Assembly: GCA_028023455.1 (NCBI GenBank)
Contig: JAQFVV010006335.1
Location: 126,001 to 190,000 of the forward strand
Reading direction: 5' to 3'
DNA: 64,000 nt
Source: Epiperipatus broadwayi
Taxonomy: Eukaryota > Onychophora > Udeonychophora > Euonychophora > Peripatidae
A program made the translations under genes and the position numbers. Position 1 is the stretch's first letter, and each line of letters opens with the position of its first letter. Shown piece by piece: positions 24,413-35,955 of this stretch. The notes under the pieces are model-generated. The model saw nothing but the letters and a program-made list of their open reading frames with translations. It was not told the DNA's origin and made no database searches.

Positions 24413-24932
24413 CATTACAAGTCCCTGTATATAACTTATTGAAGTGCAGGTATGAAAAAGTCTGTACTGTAGAAAAAAAATCATATATTAAATATAGTGC
24501 TCTAGGGTCTTCTATCCCTCATACATGTATATAAATGGATTATGGCATGTACATGAGAGATCAGAATGATTTATGATCAACATGGGTAGGATGAAAAGGT
24601 TGGCACTAATGTGAGCTTTGAGTATTTCATCATAGGATTTTCAATGAACTGAATGTCTGAAGAGCTGTGAAGTGGAGTGTATTGAAGCTTTTTCATTAAA
24701 GTATGACAATTGGCTATCAATATAAGCTGAGCATTGATTGTATAAGTGTGTGGAGATGATAATATGGACCAATTGATGAGTGCTTGTTTAGCATGAAATA
24801 CTTTTATTGATGATTGTTTGTCTTTTGACTAGGGTATGATCAAGTGTTTCACCAGTATGAGATAGCATGGATAGTTGTGGGTCATGTGAAAGTCTGAGTT
24901 CAAACTCCCTTTATATTATATAATATTAAAGA
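24413..24932 (+). mobile_element. tRNA-like/hammerhead retroposon, inverted unit 3
   Basis: A third unit lies in the opposite orientation, so its tRNA-like part (about 24850-24915, with GAGATAGCATGGATAGTTG and GAGTTCAAACTCC) and its ribozyme-like motif read on the plus strand. The junction with unit 2 near 24400-24490 is itself palindromic: TTCTACA...AAGT and ACTGTAGAA words face each other. A transcript through 23.9-24.9 kb could form a long imperfect hairpin. Confidence 0.6.
24768..24811 (+). ncRNA. Hammerhead ribozyme-like motif, unit 3
   Basis: Plus strand: ACCAA (stem I), UUGAUGA (core with C3 to U), stem II GUGC/GCAU fully paired (one G-U) with loop UUGUUUA, GAAA box intact at 24795-24798, a weak stem III, and the triplet ending UUA before UUGAU (stem I, one mismatch). 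Unlike units 1 and 2 it keeps G12, so the three units together imply an ancestor with both CUGAUGA and GAAA. Confidence 0.62.
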
Positions 24933-25790
24933 ATTTTGGGGCACTAGCAGGTTAATCCTAAATGATAATATTTTGAAGACTGCTTTACTTTTTCAATCTA
25001 AAAAAAACCCATGATTGACTTTGAACTTTTTGTCAACAACTTTCTCTTTTCTAGCAGATTTTATAAATTTTTATTCAGTTTAAAGAAACATTATGTTTAG
25101 TTGAACTTGCTTTAACACTTCCTAATTGTTTTAATGTTTCCAAGAATAGTGCTTTTAATTTTTTAATGTGTGCTATGGTTTGAAATGTTTATGTATCAAT
25201 TCTGGCCTGTAAATCATGTTTTCTGTTGGCATGCCTAGCTTGATTAGGTTAAATATTTTTAATAAAATAATCATTTATTAATTACACAATGCAGTGTACT
25301 TTATGGTTATTTAATTCCGTTGAACTTATAATAATCAATTTATTGTTTTACTAACAATGGCATCTAATCTATAAGTGCAACTATAATGATACTGAAAATA
25401 TTTTTATTTAAAACATATATATGGCAATGACTATTTTCTTAGAAAAATTTGTGGAGATTTATAGTAATAATGAATGAAAACGACATATAAATTGAAATAA
25501 ATATAATGAAAAACATATTTACTTTTATCAATATAAAACTGGAAAAATAAAAATTTTCTGAATAAATTTTATTTTGCTGGTGCATATCGCTAAAATGAGA
25601 GTGAATTTTGGTCATTGGAAATTTATCAAATATTTATGAAAGATGAGGGACAATGCACATGATCTAGAAACAATATTTTCCACATAATAGACTATATATT
25701 AGTAGAGAAAGAGGGAATGAATAAAGTGTGGAAAATCAAGGTGTTTGATAATGAAGAGAGAGTATGTAGCAGTGATCATAACTTCATTAT
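24933..25790. other. AT-rich non-coding stretch
   Basis: Nothing is recognised. Confidence 0.4.
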
Positions 25791-25794
25791 AATA

Positions 25795-26090
25795 GAGAGG
25801 GGGTAGTTATGATTTACGCCCTATGTAGCTGCAAGAGGTGCTGTTTCTGTGTCAACCACAGAAATAGTCAGAGTAGGGGGCCAAAAGCAGATGATGCAAA
25901 GTTCCAGCCAGTAGATGGCGCTGATCACTATGCATACATACAGTAACCATATGCCAAGGAGCTGCCAGCACTACTGCCTGCTCGGTGCACTGATTGCCAT
26001 ACGTAAACACATATAACTTACATGTCATCTGCTAACAGCAACTACCAGCAATCTAGCCACTAGGTGGCGCTTTTTTCCACGCGCACCATT
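25795..26090. promoter_or_regulatory. GC-richer island with a CTCF-type motif pair
   Basis: About 300 bp of clearly lower AT content than the surroundings, containing CCAGTAGATGGCGCT (25908-25922) and CCACTAGGTGGCGCT (26057-26071). Both match the bilaterian CTCF consensus CCASYAGRKGGCRSY at all 15 positions and point the same way, 149 bp apart. CTCF sites act as insulators or loop anchors in many animals. The island could also be a repeat that happens to carry the motifs. Confidence 0.5.
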
Positions 26091-28110
26091 TAGAAGTGAT
26101 ATTTATACTCGTTTGCTAGCTGGGTTTTATATGAACATTCTTAAAACATACATAGCGTGTAATGTGATGGTGTGAATAATATAGAAAACCATAACTATTT
26201 AAATCTGCTTTAAAATTTAATATTCTTACATTGACTTTCACTCTCTGATAAATCTATGTATTTTTAAATTAATTTCTTTTAAAAATCTATCTCTTTTTTA
26301 TCTCTAAAAATGTTTTTTTTTTTTTTTTAAATATATTTTTTGCGACTTCTTTTTTACTGCAATCTTTCAAAACTGCTAAAAATCGGCCTGGCACTATTTC
26401 TTTCAGTACTGCGTTATTTTGAAAGGAGATTGTTTGCAAAACTTTTTTTTGTATACTTTCAAATAAGTGTTTCTAGTAACTTTTAATCTAAAACAAATTG
26501 CATTTCGGTTTATAGATCTTTCGCAAGTGTGTTATTTTAAAAAGGTCGATAGCGTCCCTAAATGAATTAGCATTTTCTTACATGCAAACAATAATTTGAA
26601 GATCTCTGTCACAATAAATATTTTTAAATTACTGGAGAGAAAGCAAATCAAATTCTCCTTTAAATATATTATAATATCTATGCAGTTCAAATTTAAAGGA
26701 AGTTTACAGTACAATTTATGTATACACATACATCTATTATTTGTAATATAAGATCTACATAAATGTATAAACCATTCAAGTTTTACTACTATCTTTGGTA
26801 AAAAATAAATTTATTAAAATTAATATCTGTGCAAGTGATAAAACATGAAACATATTAGAGTGTACTATCCCTATAACATTGTATTTTTTGTAGACTTAAA
26901 ATCCATGAGCTCTCTTCAGTGTAAAAATCGAGTAAAAATATTCAAGGCATAAATATTAATTGTTGTATTTAAAACTTTAGAATCATTTTAATAACTAAAT
27001 ATGCCATATACTCACAAAGAAATTTCAAAATAATAGGTTTAATAAGTATGTAAAAAGTAAGATATTATACAGACTCAGGAAAAAAAAGATTTAGAGCAAA
27101 ATGCAAAAGCTAATGACAATACGTATAGCAAAAAGATTCTGTTTGAAGTAAACAACACAAGATGTAAATTAATAAAGATAGGACAGTAAACCATGATATG
27201 TGAGAGAGTGTCATCCACAGATTTAAGTTGCAGGTTAAAAATATATACATTTAATATCTTTATCAATGGTTGGAATTTAAAATGTCATGGTCTATAAAAC
27301 AAACACAGATTGAGGAATTATTTTTGAAATTTGGATTGTTTTGTTTAAAAGGTTGAGAAAAAACATTGCAGTCAACTGCATTTAAATTATTAAAAGCAAC
27401 ACTGAATGTATGAGGGTCAATTGAAATAGATATGAATGTTTGATGCTTAGGTTAGGCTTGTATATTGTTAAAATTAAAACTATTAGTTTTCATACATAAT
27501 TTGGAAGACATTGCCCGTCAAAATTGGATGATCATTGAAAATTATATATGATCTTAATAGCCTAAAATTCAGAAGCCTGATAGTACTGTCTTTGAAAGTG
27601 TGCTGTTTCTTTCTTTCATTATTGAATTAGTAATATCACCACAGCTTGTAAAAGTAATGTTACTTATTATAAGAGCTTAACAATGAGTTAATGTATTCCA
27701 TAATTACACTGTTTCATGTTTTGTTAATTTTGATATAGGATATGTCTAGATGAACATCTACACATTATGAAAGAATTTTGAAAAAGTAAAGACAATACAT
27801 TTTAGTAAATACTTTCCAAGCTAAGGACTTATCAATGAAAGCTGAAATCTAATTAGAATTATTGCAATAGGTCACTTTATTTATTTTATGATAGAACCAT
27901 CAAAATGAGAGTCATGTGTTGCTGGATACAGTTGAGAAATGATTAATTACTTGTTCAGTAATTGAAGGTTATTGATTTATCATGAAATAAGTACATTATC
28001 TGCAAAAGCTAATGAATACATATTTATTTTTAATAATGGTAGAAAAAGTTTAATTAAATTTGCATATTAAAGTAAAACAAGATGATCATCATCAACTATT
28101 ATCAATACAT
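26091..28110. other. AT-rich non-coding stretch
   Basis: No gene or transposon protein is recognised. Short frames (for example 26532-26729 and 27075-27266 on the minus strand) lack domains. Confidence 0.4.
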
Positions 28111-28119
28111 TGCAGGATG

Positions 28120-29475
28120 AACATTTCTCCAAGTTTAATCCATCTATGATCTTTAGCTTCTCTTCTTCACATCACTCCTGCAAACTTTCTTATTTCATCT
28201 ATCCATCTCACATGTGGTCTTTTCCTGGGTCTTCTACAATCAATTGGAATCCAGTTTAAGATTACAATTGTCCATATATTATGATATATTATGATCTTTT
28301 CTAGCAATATGTTCAGCCCCACTCCACTTTAATCTTTAATTTTTTCAATGAAATCAATTACACCTTATTGTTCTCTTACCAATATATTGTGTTTTTGATC
28401 TTTTCTTGTTACTCCCAACATGCATCTCTCCATATTTCTTTAAGTGGTCTGAAGGCTGTATTGCTTGTCTATTAAGTGTTCAAGTTTCAGATCCATAAGT
28501 AAGAACAGGTAAAACACATTTATTAAAAATCATATGCATCTCTCCATATTTCTTTGAGTGGTCTGAAGGCTGTATTGCTAGTCTATTAAGTGTTAAAGTT
28601 TCAGATCCATAAGTAAGAACAGGTAAAACACATTTATTAAAAATCATCCTTTACAAACACATAGGTACATTTCCTTTTAGTATCAAGCTATTTCTACCAA
28701 AAGCACTCCAACCAAGTTTAATTCTATGATTAATTTCATCCATTATGTTTACATCTATATTAATAATCTGACCAAGGTGTTTGTAACTGTTAACTTCTTC
28801 TAACTCATCATAAACAATCTTTATTTTCATATTATGAGAAAATCCATTAAACATTACTTTAGTCATTTTAACATTTATCTTTAGTCCTGTAGAAAGAACT
28901 AAAGCATTATCATCTGAAAAAATTAAATGACTTAAATAATCATTTACTTTCACTCCTTCAGCTTCCCATTTTAATCCACAAAATACTTCTTGCAGCACTG
29001 CTGTAAAAAGTTTTGGAGATATGGAGTCAGCCTATCTTATACTCTCCTCAATGTTGACTTTTCCAGTATCGTTATCTAATCTAATTGTTGCTGTTGCATT
29101 TTTATAAATATTCTTTAAAATATGACAATATACTTTGATGATCCAATGGTTTAATCACTGAAGAAAAATTTAGATTCAAATACCTTTTCATAATCTAGAA
29201 ATCCAAAACATAATGACAAACAATATTCATTTGTTTTTTTCTATACCTTCTCTCAATCCCTGGATATGATATCCTGTACTAAAACCACTTTTAAATCCAG
29301 ATTGTTATTTATTTGGTTAAAATCTAAAGTTCACTATAGGATGAATTGCAATTATTTTGATAAAAATTTTCTATAGAACTGATAAAAGACTGAAAAGTCT
29401 GTAATTTTTAACATGTTGTTTATCCCCTTTTTTAATTATTAATATATATATAGTACAGCCTTCCACTGAACTAAT
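28120..29475 (-). pseudogene. RTE/CFDP2-type LINE reverse transcriptase relic
   Basis: The minus strand reads through the RT domain in order. KKGDKQHVKNYR..SLLS is at about 29.4 kb, a GFSTGYHIQ.L..GIEK stretch follows, then ATATIRLDND and a SPKLFTAVLQEVF stretch. The longest frame (28651-28998) contains YLSHLIFSDD (motif C, normally FADD), LKINVKMTKVMFN and GWSAFGRNSLILKGNVPMCL. These are hallmarks of the endonuclease-RT proteins often annotated as craniofacial development protein 2-like in animals, which belong to the RTE group. Frameshifts, stops and a 114-bp internal duplication (28421-28648) make it dead. The 3' end of the ORF is near 28120. Confidence 0.75.
28421..28648. repeat. 114-bp tandem duplication inside the LINE relic
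   Basis: TGCATCTCTCCATATTTCTT begins at 28421 and again at 28535. The two 114-bp copies differ at only a few positions, so the duplication is much younger than the LINE insertion. Confidence 0.85.
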
Positions 29476-31640
29476 ACAAGTTTATCATTTGGTCATTTGC
29501 CATAAAACTAAGACATTTTTTTATTTCTTTTCTTGCTTCTTTTAAGATATCGATTACTAGGAGTTTTTCTATTTTTCACAAATTTAGTCACATGTCTCAC
29601 TTCTTCATGTAAAATCCTGGAAAATTCAGAAGATATATTAGTTGTAGAATATATATATATATTGTAGGAGTATACATATACTCAGAAGATATATTAGTTG
29701 TAGAATATATATATATATTGTAGGAGTATACATATACTCAGACATACATTTAATCAATTTGTATACATTATATATGTATTCTTATTATATTTATGAAAAT
29801 AAATATATAATTTAGTAAGTTAGTATTTTTCATTCTTTAAAATGAAAAAAAAAACATTGTTGAGAAAAAAACAGTTGACAAGGTAATGAATGACCTCTGG
29901 GTTTACATAGTTTATCGAATTAAAGGAAATGAAATTAACTTAGTGTTTTAATATCGAATTGTATAGTAACAATGTAGAATGCGACATGCTTCAGCAAGCT
30001 CATGGAGCAAGATATAAAAATAATTCTATTTTTTTATTAGAAGACTAAGGATTCTATTTTTGTCAGCTATATCCTCATAAAGACTTATACTATGTTCGAT
30101 TTAAAAGAACAGTATAAGATAAAATCTATATTTTGAACGATTTAATATTTATTAGAAGAATTTTCTAATATTTGTTTAAAGAAAGTAATTTGAATATATT
30201 TTCATGTTCTATAAAAATTGTTCAAATTACATGTTCTAAAATGTAAACTTTGTTTTAAAAAAGAACATGTCTATAAAAACTTCAACTAGATTTAATGTAT
30301 TTTACATTGTAAGGAAAATGCAAAGTGGATAGAACACCGATTTGTCATGGGATATATAAAATGCACTTGCCTAGTCAAATATATATGTGTGAATAACATA
30401 TTTTGCTGAATGCCTTAAAATTATATAAAAGTTAGATCTTCAAAATGGAATTATAATTGTTAATAAAGGAACTGTGTATTAAAAAGATAAAAACTAGGTA
30501 CAAAGAGGAAACTAAATGTCAACTTGGGATATCCTATTATTTTCTTTAATGTCTAACAACAAAGGAATTAAAAATTGCATCTTTGAAGGATTTTCAATGA
30601 ATTCCAGGAATATCTGAGACTATTGTATTAATTTTTATAAATACCATTTAAGTTTTTTGAAAATTATAATTGGGAAAGGTTAATTTTATTTCCTTTATCA
30701 TCATATTCATTTTATTAAAGAAATGAATAATAAGAGAGAATTAATAATTTAAAATATTTTTATTTATATTTATGATTAATAAAGATTTAAATATAGGTTA
30801 AGAAATATTAATATGGGAAAGGCATGTAAAAATATAAAGGGATAAAGTGAATTTGAAGTAAGAGTTTAAATTATTTTTAAATTCACATACTATTATTTTC
30901 TATGACATGACACTACATTGTTTGTACTAATCCAAATAGTCTAATAACTGTAATGTATGATAAGTGAATAAATGATTAACATTGTTGTGAAATATATATA
31001 TATATATTAACAAATATAAGTTACGTACAATCATTTTAACAAATGAAAATATTATATATAAATGATTGGATTATTATTTGTATAATCTAATTATTATAGA
31101 ACAGGGTTAATATAAAAGTCTTAATATTTGGATACTTATATTTTATATACATTATAAAATCATGTAGTGTTATAAGTTAGAAAATATATCTAAATGTAAG
31201 TAAATAGAATATTTATATTTTTTTAAATATCAGGAAGTAGATATATAAATAATTTTTATATATTGTAAAATTTAAGTTATTTATTTGTGAAATAAATATT
31301 TATTATGTTTTTTTATATTAAATTAAAATAAGTCTTCAATTTTGTTTTATTAATTTAAAGAGTTAGTGAGAGATGTTATTAATATTACTTTAGAATATTG
31401 ATAGGAACCCCTGAAGTGAGTAAATTGTTAAACTTCCCTGAGTTCGAAATCTGAGCATAACGGTAAAGTTAATTAAAATGAAAATTGATTTGATGTGGTT
31501 TAGATATAATAATTTATTAATAATAAATTAGTTATTGGGAACAAATATAGTTTTATACCAAAATTAAATCACATCATTCATGGCATCCTATATGAAGATC
31601 TTAAATCTGACTATAGTGAGATGCGACTGCCTTAACTTAT
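29476..31640. other. AT-rich non-coding stretch
   Basis: Contains a 56-bp tandem duplication with internal (TA)n at 29626-29740 and no recognisable gene. Confidence 0.45.
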
Positions 31641-31664
31641 CTTGTTGAGAGGGTGCATACCATT

Positions 31665-31667
<3 letters not shown>

Positions 31668-31742
<75 letters not shown>
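31668..31742. repeat. (TA)n microsatellite
   Basis: About 37 TA units with one AA interruption. It abuts the 3' end of the LINE relic that follows. Confidence 0.95.
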
Positions 31743-31746
<4 letters not shown>

Positions 31747-31763
31747 TTATTGCTATATTATTC

Positions 31764-33250
31764 CTAGCAAAACTCTTCTACACATTTCATGAAGTCATCT
31801 CTCTTTGTAGCAATAGTTCCATATTTTTTTCTTATTGCAGAAATAAGTTTGCTCCCAATACAAAGAAATTGTTTTACACTCTTTACACTTTTAATCATTT
31901 CTACAGTTTTTCTTGCTAGTTCAAAATGATGCTTTCTTATACCATTATCAATTCTTTTTTTCATACCATTTTACAAAATTTTAAGATCTTAATCCCTCTT
32001 AATGCATCATATTTATATATTTGCATTATTCTACTTTTCTTCACAATTTGTCTTGTCTCAATATAATTTTTAGTGGATAAACTGCTGCTTTTTTATACCA
32101 GCTATTTTGTTGTGGTGTTTAAAAGTGCATCAGTTATGTTCCTATTGATTTAATTCAAGTCTGAATCATTTTCAAAGTCGATTAATATTTTACACTTTTA
32201 AACGATATGCGAATTCTAATATAAATTAATTGGAATGTTTCTGAAGATTAGAAATATCAATTGTGAATACTGCTTCTTTAATAATTTATATCAGACAAGT
32301 TTTAAATTAACATGTATCTTACATCTCACTAATTGATGATTACATCCTGTGATGAATTTATTAAAAACATTACAATCTTGAAATACATATTTTATGTTAG
32401 TCAAAATATAATCCAATTCTGATGTATCTTCATTTGGATGCTCTCATGTTCAGTTCCTTTATCATTTTATTTTAAAAAAAGAATTCATAATATAAAGTTT
32501 TTCTTTTTTTGTAGACTCCACATATGACCTCTCATTTTTATCATCATAATCAAATTTAAGTCCATCATTTTATTTTTAATTTGTTTACATATTTTAGCAT
32601 TAAAGACTAATATGACAAATTTAAAATGGTGCTTTGTCTGATGTACATCCATATAAAAGTTCTCAACTTCATCATGACAATGAGAATTTGTTGAAAGTAA
32701 TCCTAATTTGCATTTAAATGAAATAATTAATTCTACCACTCTGTTTGATGCACAATCAATCTCCACAATGTCATTTTTCCACATTTTATTTATAATTAAT
32801 TCTATGCCACTTATAATTCCAATATTAAAACAGGCAAAACTTTCCATACAGTAGTGCCACTCAGTGCAATCCAGAGTAATCAATGAATGGAAGAAGGTTT
32901 GAGCACAAAATCTGTACCTATGCCTACTCATCCTATATCCCCAGACTAGTTTTTAGCTTGTGACTTTCATATCTAGGGATATTGGATGAGTAGATACTAG
33001 ATAGGGATTTTATGCACAAATCTTCTTACATACATTGATTACTCTGGCTTTCACTGAGTGACACTACTGTAGGGAGAGTTTTGCCTATTTTATGCTTACT
33101 TTCAATGTTTGTGTCTTTGTAGTACAGTACATGCCCAACTGTCTCTTCATCTTTTTTTCTAACTTCACAAAGTCCAATAATATTCCATTTATATGAGACA
33201 ATACTTCTTCTAATTCTTGCAACCTTTATTTAAAATGATTTGTAATTTTA
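31764..33250 (-). pseudogene. RTE/CFDP2-type LINE endonuclease relic, interrupted
   Basis: On the minus strand the APE-type endonuclease domain is readable. It starts with WNIIGLCEVRKKDEETVG (about 33.2 kb). Next come KMWKNDIVEIDCASNRVVEL, HFKFVILVFNAKI (normally GDFNAKI), SELDYILTNIKYVFQDCNVF and CNHQLVRCKI (normally SDHRLVR). It ends with a GIRKHHFELARKTVEMIKS linker and FMKCVEEFC. The catalytic GDFN and SDH motifs are mutated. The frame is split by a fold-back element at 32832-33086. The RT domain that should follow at lower coordinates is absent; a (TA)n array lies there. Assignment to the RTE group rests on similarity to CFDP2-like endonuclease-RT proteins. Confidence 0.75.
32832..33086. 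mobile_element. 255-bp fold-back (MITE-like) element
   Basis: Left arm about 32832-32943 and right arm about 32975-33086 are imperfect reverse complements: AGGCAAAACT, CCATACAGTAGTG / CACTACTGTAGG, CACTCAGTG and CCAGAGTAATCAATG. The loop is about 30 nt (ACTAGTTTTTAGCTTGTGAC). It sits between two parts of one LINE endonuclease frame, so it inserted into that relic. It has no coding capacity. A half copy is at 4228-4395. Confidence 0.8.
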
Positions 33251-33930
33251 AAGATTTAATAAAATGTCATCAAAAAGCTGTCTGGGTCTGCAATCAGGAG
33301 ATTCTTAGTATCTTTGGCTGGCATCTGTTGATGTGGTTTATGACTTCAGCCTTCTGAAATTATGGTGCTTTTATAATAAAATGTATTTTGCTTTTTCAAA
33401 TCAATTGTCTTTTGATCTTTGTAATGCCTGACAGTGCTAATAACTGAAAAAGTTTTTCTAATTTTTGCCATATATTTTTAAGAATATACAATTAGAAGTA
33501 CTAAATAAAAAGTCATTGTTGAATATCAATTTAGGTTCACAATTAGTTGCAAACTCGTCTTCTAATTGTCAGTCACTATCTTTATTCACAACATTATAGT
33601 TTAATGAGAGTGAGCTATAATTTAGAAAATTCACTACATATCTATTAGTTCTGATTTCTTGTAAAGTAACTAATTTCTTAGTTACAAATTGATGATATAT
33701 TTAAAAAAAAAACTGGTGCTTTTTTAAACTCTAATAAACTCAATATGCTGGCTAATGCATATTGATAGGAAGTTGTAATATGAATAAAGAAGACTAAAAT
33801 AATATTTAATAGCTTTCAAAAAAAGTAAAAAAATAACGATTGATAGTAATGAATAAACATGCTAATGAATACAAAAGTTAACAACTATTCATATCTTAGT
33901 CAGTTTATTAGTACAGAAAAAACTTAATAG
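33251..33930. other. Probable LINE 5' region and AT-rich DNA
   Basis: The first about 150 bp (33251-33400) may be the N-terminal continuation of the minus-strand LINE. The rest shows nothing recognisable. Confidence 0.3.
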
Positions 33931-33934
33931 ATAT

Positions 33935-34262
33935 GAAATTAATCATATAATTAAATTTGAATGAAGTGCTTTTGGTAGAAATTATTTAATATCAAAAATA
34001 TGATTATGTATTTGAAAAGAGATTTTTTTAAAAAGTGTTTTATCAGCCTTAGTTATTGACACTTAATGTAATACATCAGATTACGAAGAAATGTATTGAA
34101 GATATGTATGTTAGGATAATATCTGTTGTGAAAGTGAACTACATATATAAAAATAAACATTTATTATCATCATTCAATGAATTAATAGGTTGGAATAGAG
34201 ATAAAATGATCATGCCTCTAGAAGAAATAACATTATGTGGCAAACATCTTTTTAGAATTTGA
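33935..34262 (+). pseudogene. RTE-type LINE fragment, RT C-terminus
   Basis: On the plus strand, across frameshifts, a SAFGRN.L stretch and CI.KE..FLKKCFISLSY.HLM are readable, then IRLRRNVLKICMLG. These parallel the WSAFGR..., CLKRKVFNQCVLPVLTYG and LRTAQRAMERSMLG segments of RTE/CFDP2-type proteins. Its orientation is opposite to the neighbouring relic. Short and strongly decayed. Confidence 0.45.
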
Positions 34263-35341
34263 GATTGTAAAAATCTTAGAAGAAAAAAGTACATGTAAAT
34301 TGGAAGAATGGGATATGAAATTTGTTGTATATACTGTGTGTATATGAGACACTATGTATTGGAGAATCTGAATTAAAATTAGAAAACAAGTCTTGAATTG
34401 GATTGAAAGTGATGCATTTTTTTTGTTAAATTTTATTATAATTATAGATCAGATTTTCTATTATTACTCTTAAGAAGCAACTGTTTGGGGTTTATCTCAT
34501 TAAAAAAAAACTATACCTATTAAAAAAGTCAATAAGGTAATATAAGTTATGAGTTTTTAATTCTCCACTGTCTTAAAGCAGTGAAATAATTCACATTTGA
34601 TTGTTTTAAATAAATTATAACATATGAATGGCTTTAAAAAAATAAAACTTTATTCAAACTTTATAAATATACTCAATTGTTAAAAATAACACACAGGTTA
34701 GTATAAAACCCAGTTTCAAGTTGTATTATTCTCTCTTGTTTTATTTCCAAACTAAAAATTTTTGACCAGTAATTTAAACTGGCCACTGTGTTGACCACAT
34801 GGAAGAAAAATTCTAAACATAATTGAAATCTGCAAAAAAAATACAGTATTTATTCAGCTCACATTATAATTGTAGGTTTGTAATAATATATGATGTTACT
34901 GTATCTTCATTAACATTTCACTCTAATCTTTTATTCATGAATGTCATCCATCATCATTAGGTCACAGTTTAAGTTATGAATATTTGTGTTCATCATAGGT
35001 AACATAAATTGTAATCCACTTATGTACATAAATATTTGCTTCTGCTTGTTGCCAATATTCGAATTATTTCACCATTATTGGTTGACCTCTACAATTCAGA
35101 TTATGGTTGATGAGATTAAACTGAAATATCAATATCATGTTAATATAAACATCAATAAAGTATTATTTATAGATAATTTAAAAAATATATATGTTGGTAT
35201 TTTTTATTTGTAAAATGTTTTGCTTTAATATAATATCTGTATATACATACACATGCTTTAAATTTTATTAGGATATTTAATTATTTGGAGTATTTTTTTT
35301 TTATGAAGAATATATGTAAATAACAAGTGTATATATTTTAG
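34263..35341. other. AT-rich DNA upstream of the GPCR exon
   Basis: Presumed intron of the adhesion-GPCR-like gene, since the exon at 35342 starts with an acceptor site. No earlier exon is recognisable within the window. Confidence 0.4.
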
Positions 35342-35445
35342 GTGAAGCTTCTAGAGAATGTGAACGAAAAGATTTAAAAGTTTATTGGAAGCCACCTGAC
35401 TTTAGTCAGTGCATATCCATGGAATTAGATGAGTTAGAAGAACAG
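35342..35445 (+). CDS. Adhesion GPCR-like gene, internal exon (end of HormR domain)
   Basis: A 104-nt exon bounded by a TTTTAG acceptor (AG at 35340-35341) and a CAG|GTAAT donor (GT at 35446). It opens in phase 1 and closes in phase 0. The frame encodes EASRECERKDLKVYWKPPDF followed by SQCISMELDELEEQ. The C...W..PDFS.C pattern is the C-terminal end of the hormone-receptor (HormR/HRM) domain that precedes the GAIN domain in adhesion GPCRs of the BAI and latrophilin type. The frame is less AT-biased than its surroundings and has no frameshift. Adhesion GPCRs are plasma-membrane receptors that autoproteolyse at the GAIN domain. The subfamily cannot be set from this exon. It could instead belong to another HormR-containing receptor. 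Confidence 0.6.
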
Positions 35446-35877
35446 GTAATTTTTTTTCATTTTTGATTTTTTTAAAAAGTAATTTAATCTTTTTCATTAT
35501 TATTATGTATATTTATTTAAGAGTAAAATTTTGGGCATAATTAGTAAACTGCTATTTCTTTGTGTATTTATAAATGAAGACAATACATGCTTGTGACCCA
35601 AAATTTTATTTAATTATTTTAAATTGCATTGGTATGCATCACAGTTATCTGATTATATATGACTTTACGAACTTCAGATATTTGTTAAAACTTTAATAAA
35701 TGCAAAATGACAATAAATCTATATTAAAAGTATATAAAGTGATAATTTGTTGGCAGCAATATATATATATATATGTAAAATAAATAAAAATATCCGTTAA
35801 TTAAAAATAATATTGTAATTATAATTGAAATAATATTTTTAAACGGTTTATAAACAATTCAAACAATCTTTAAATCC

Positions 35878-35919
35878 GCAGAAGTACTTTCGGTTACTTT
35901 CAAACCTGCCTCAACTGCT
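35878..35919 (-). ncRNA. Degenerate hammerhead-like motif, left arm
   Basis: The mirror copy of the motif at 40190-40230, read on the minus strand just downstream of the left-arm ORF stop. See the right-arm entry for its parts. Confidence 0.4.
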
Positions 35920-35955
35920 ATTAAATTCAAAAACTAAAAGCGGAAGCAAACGTCA

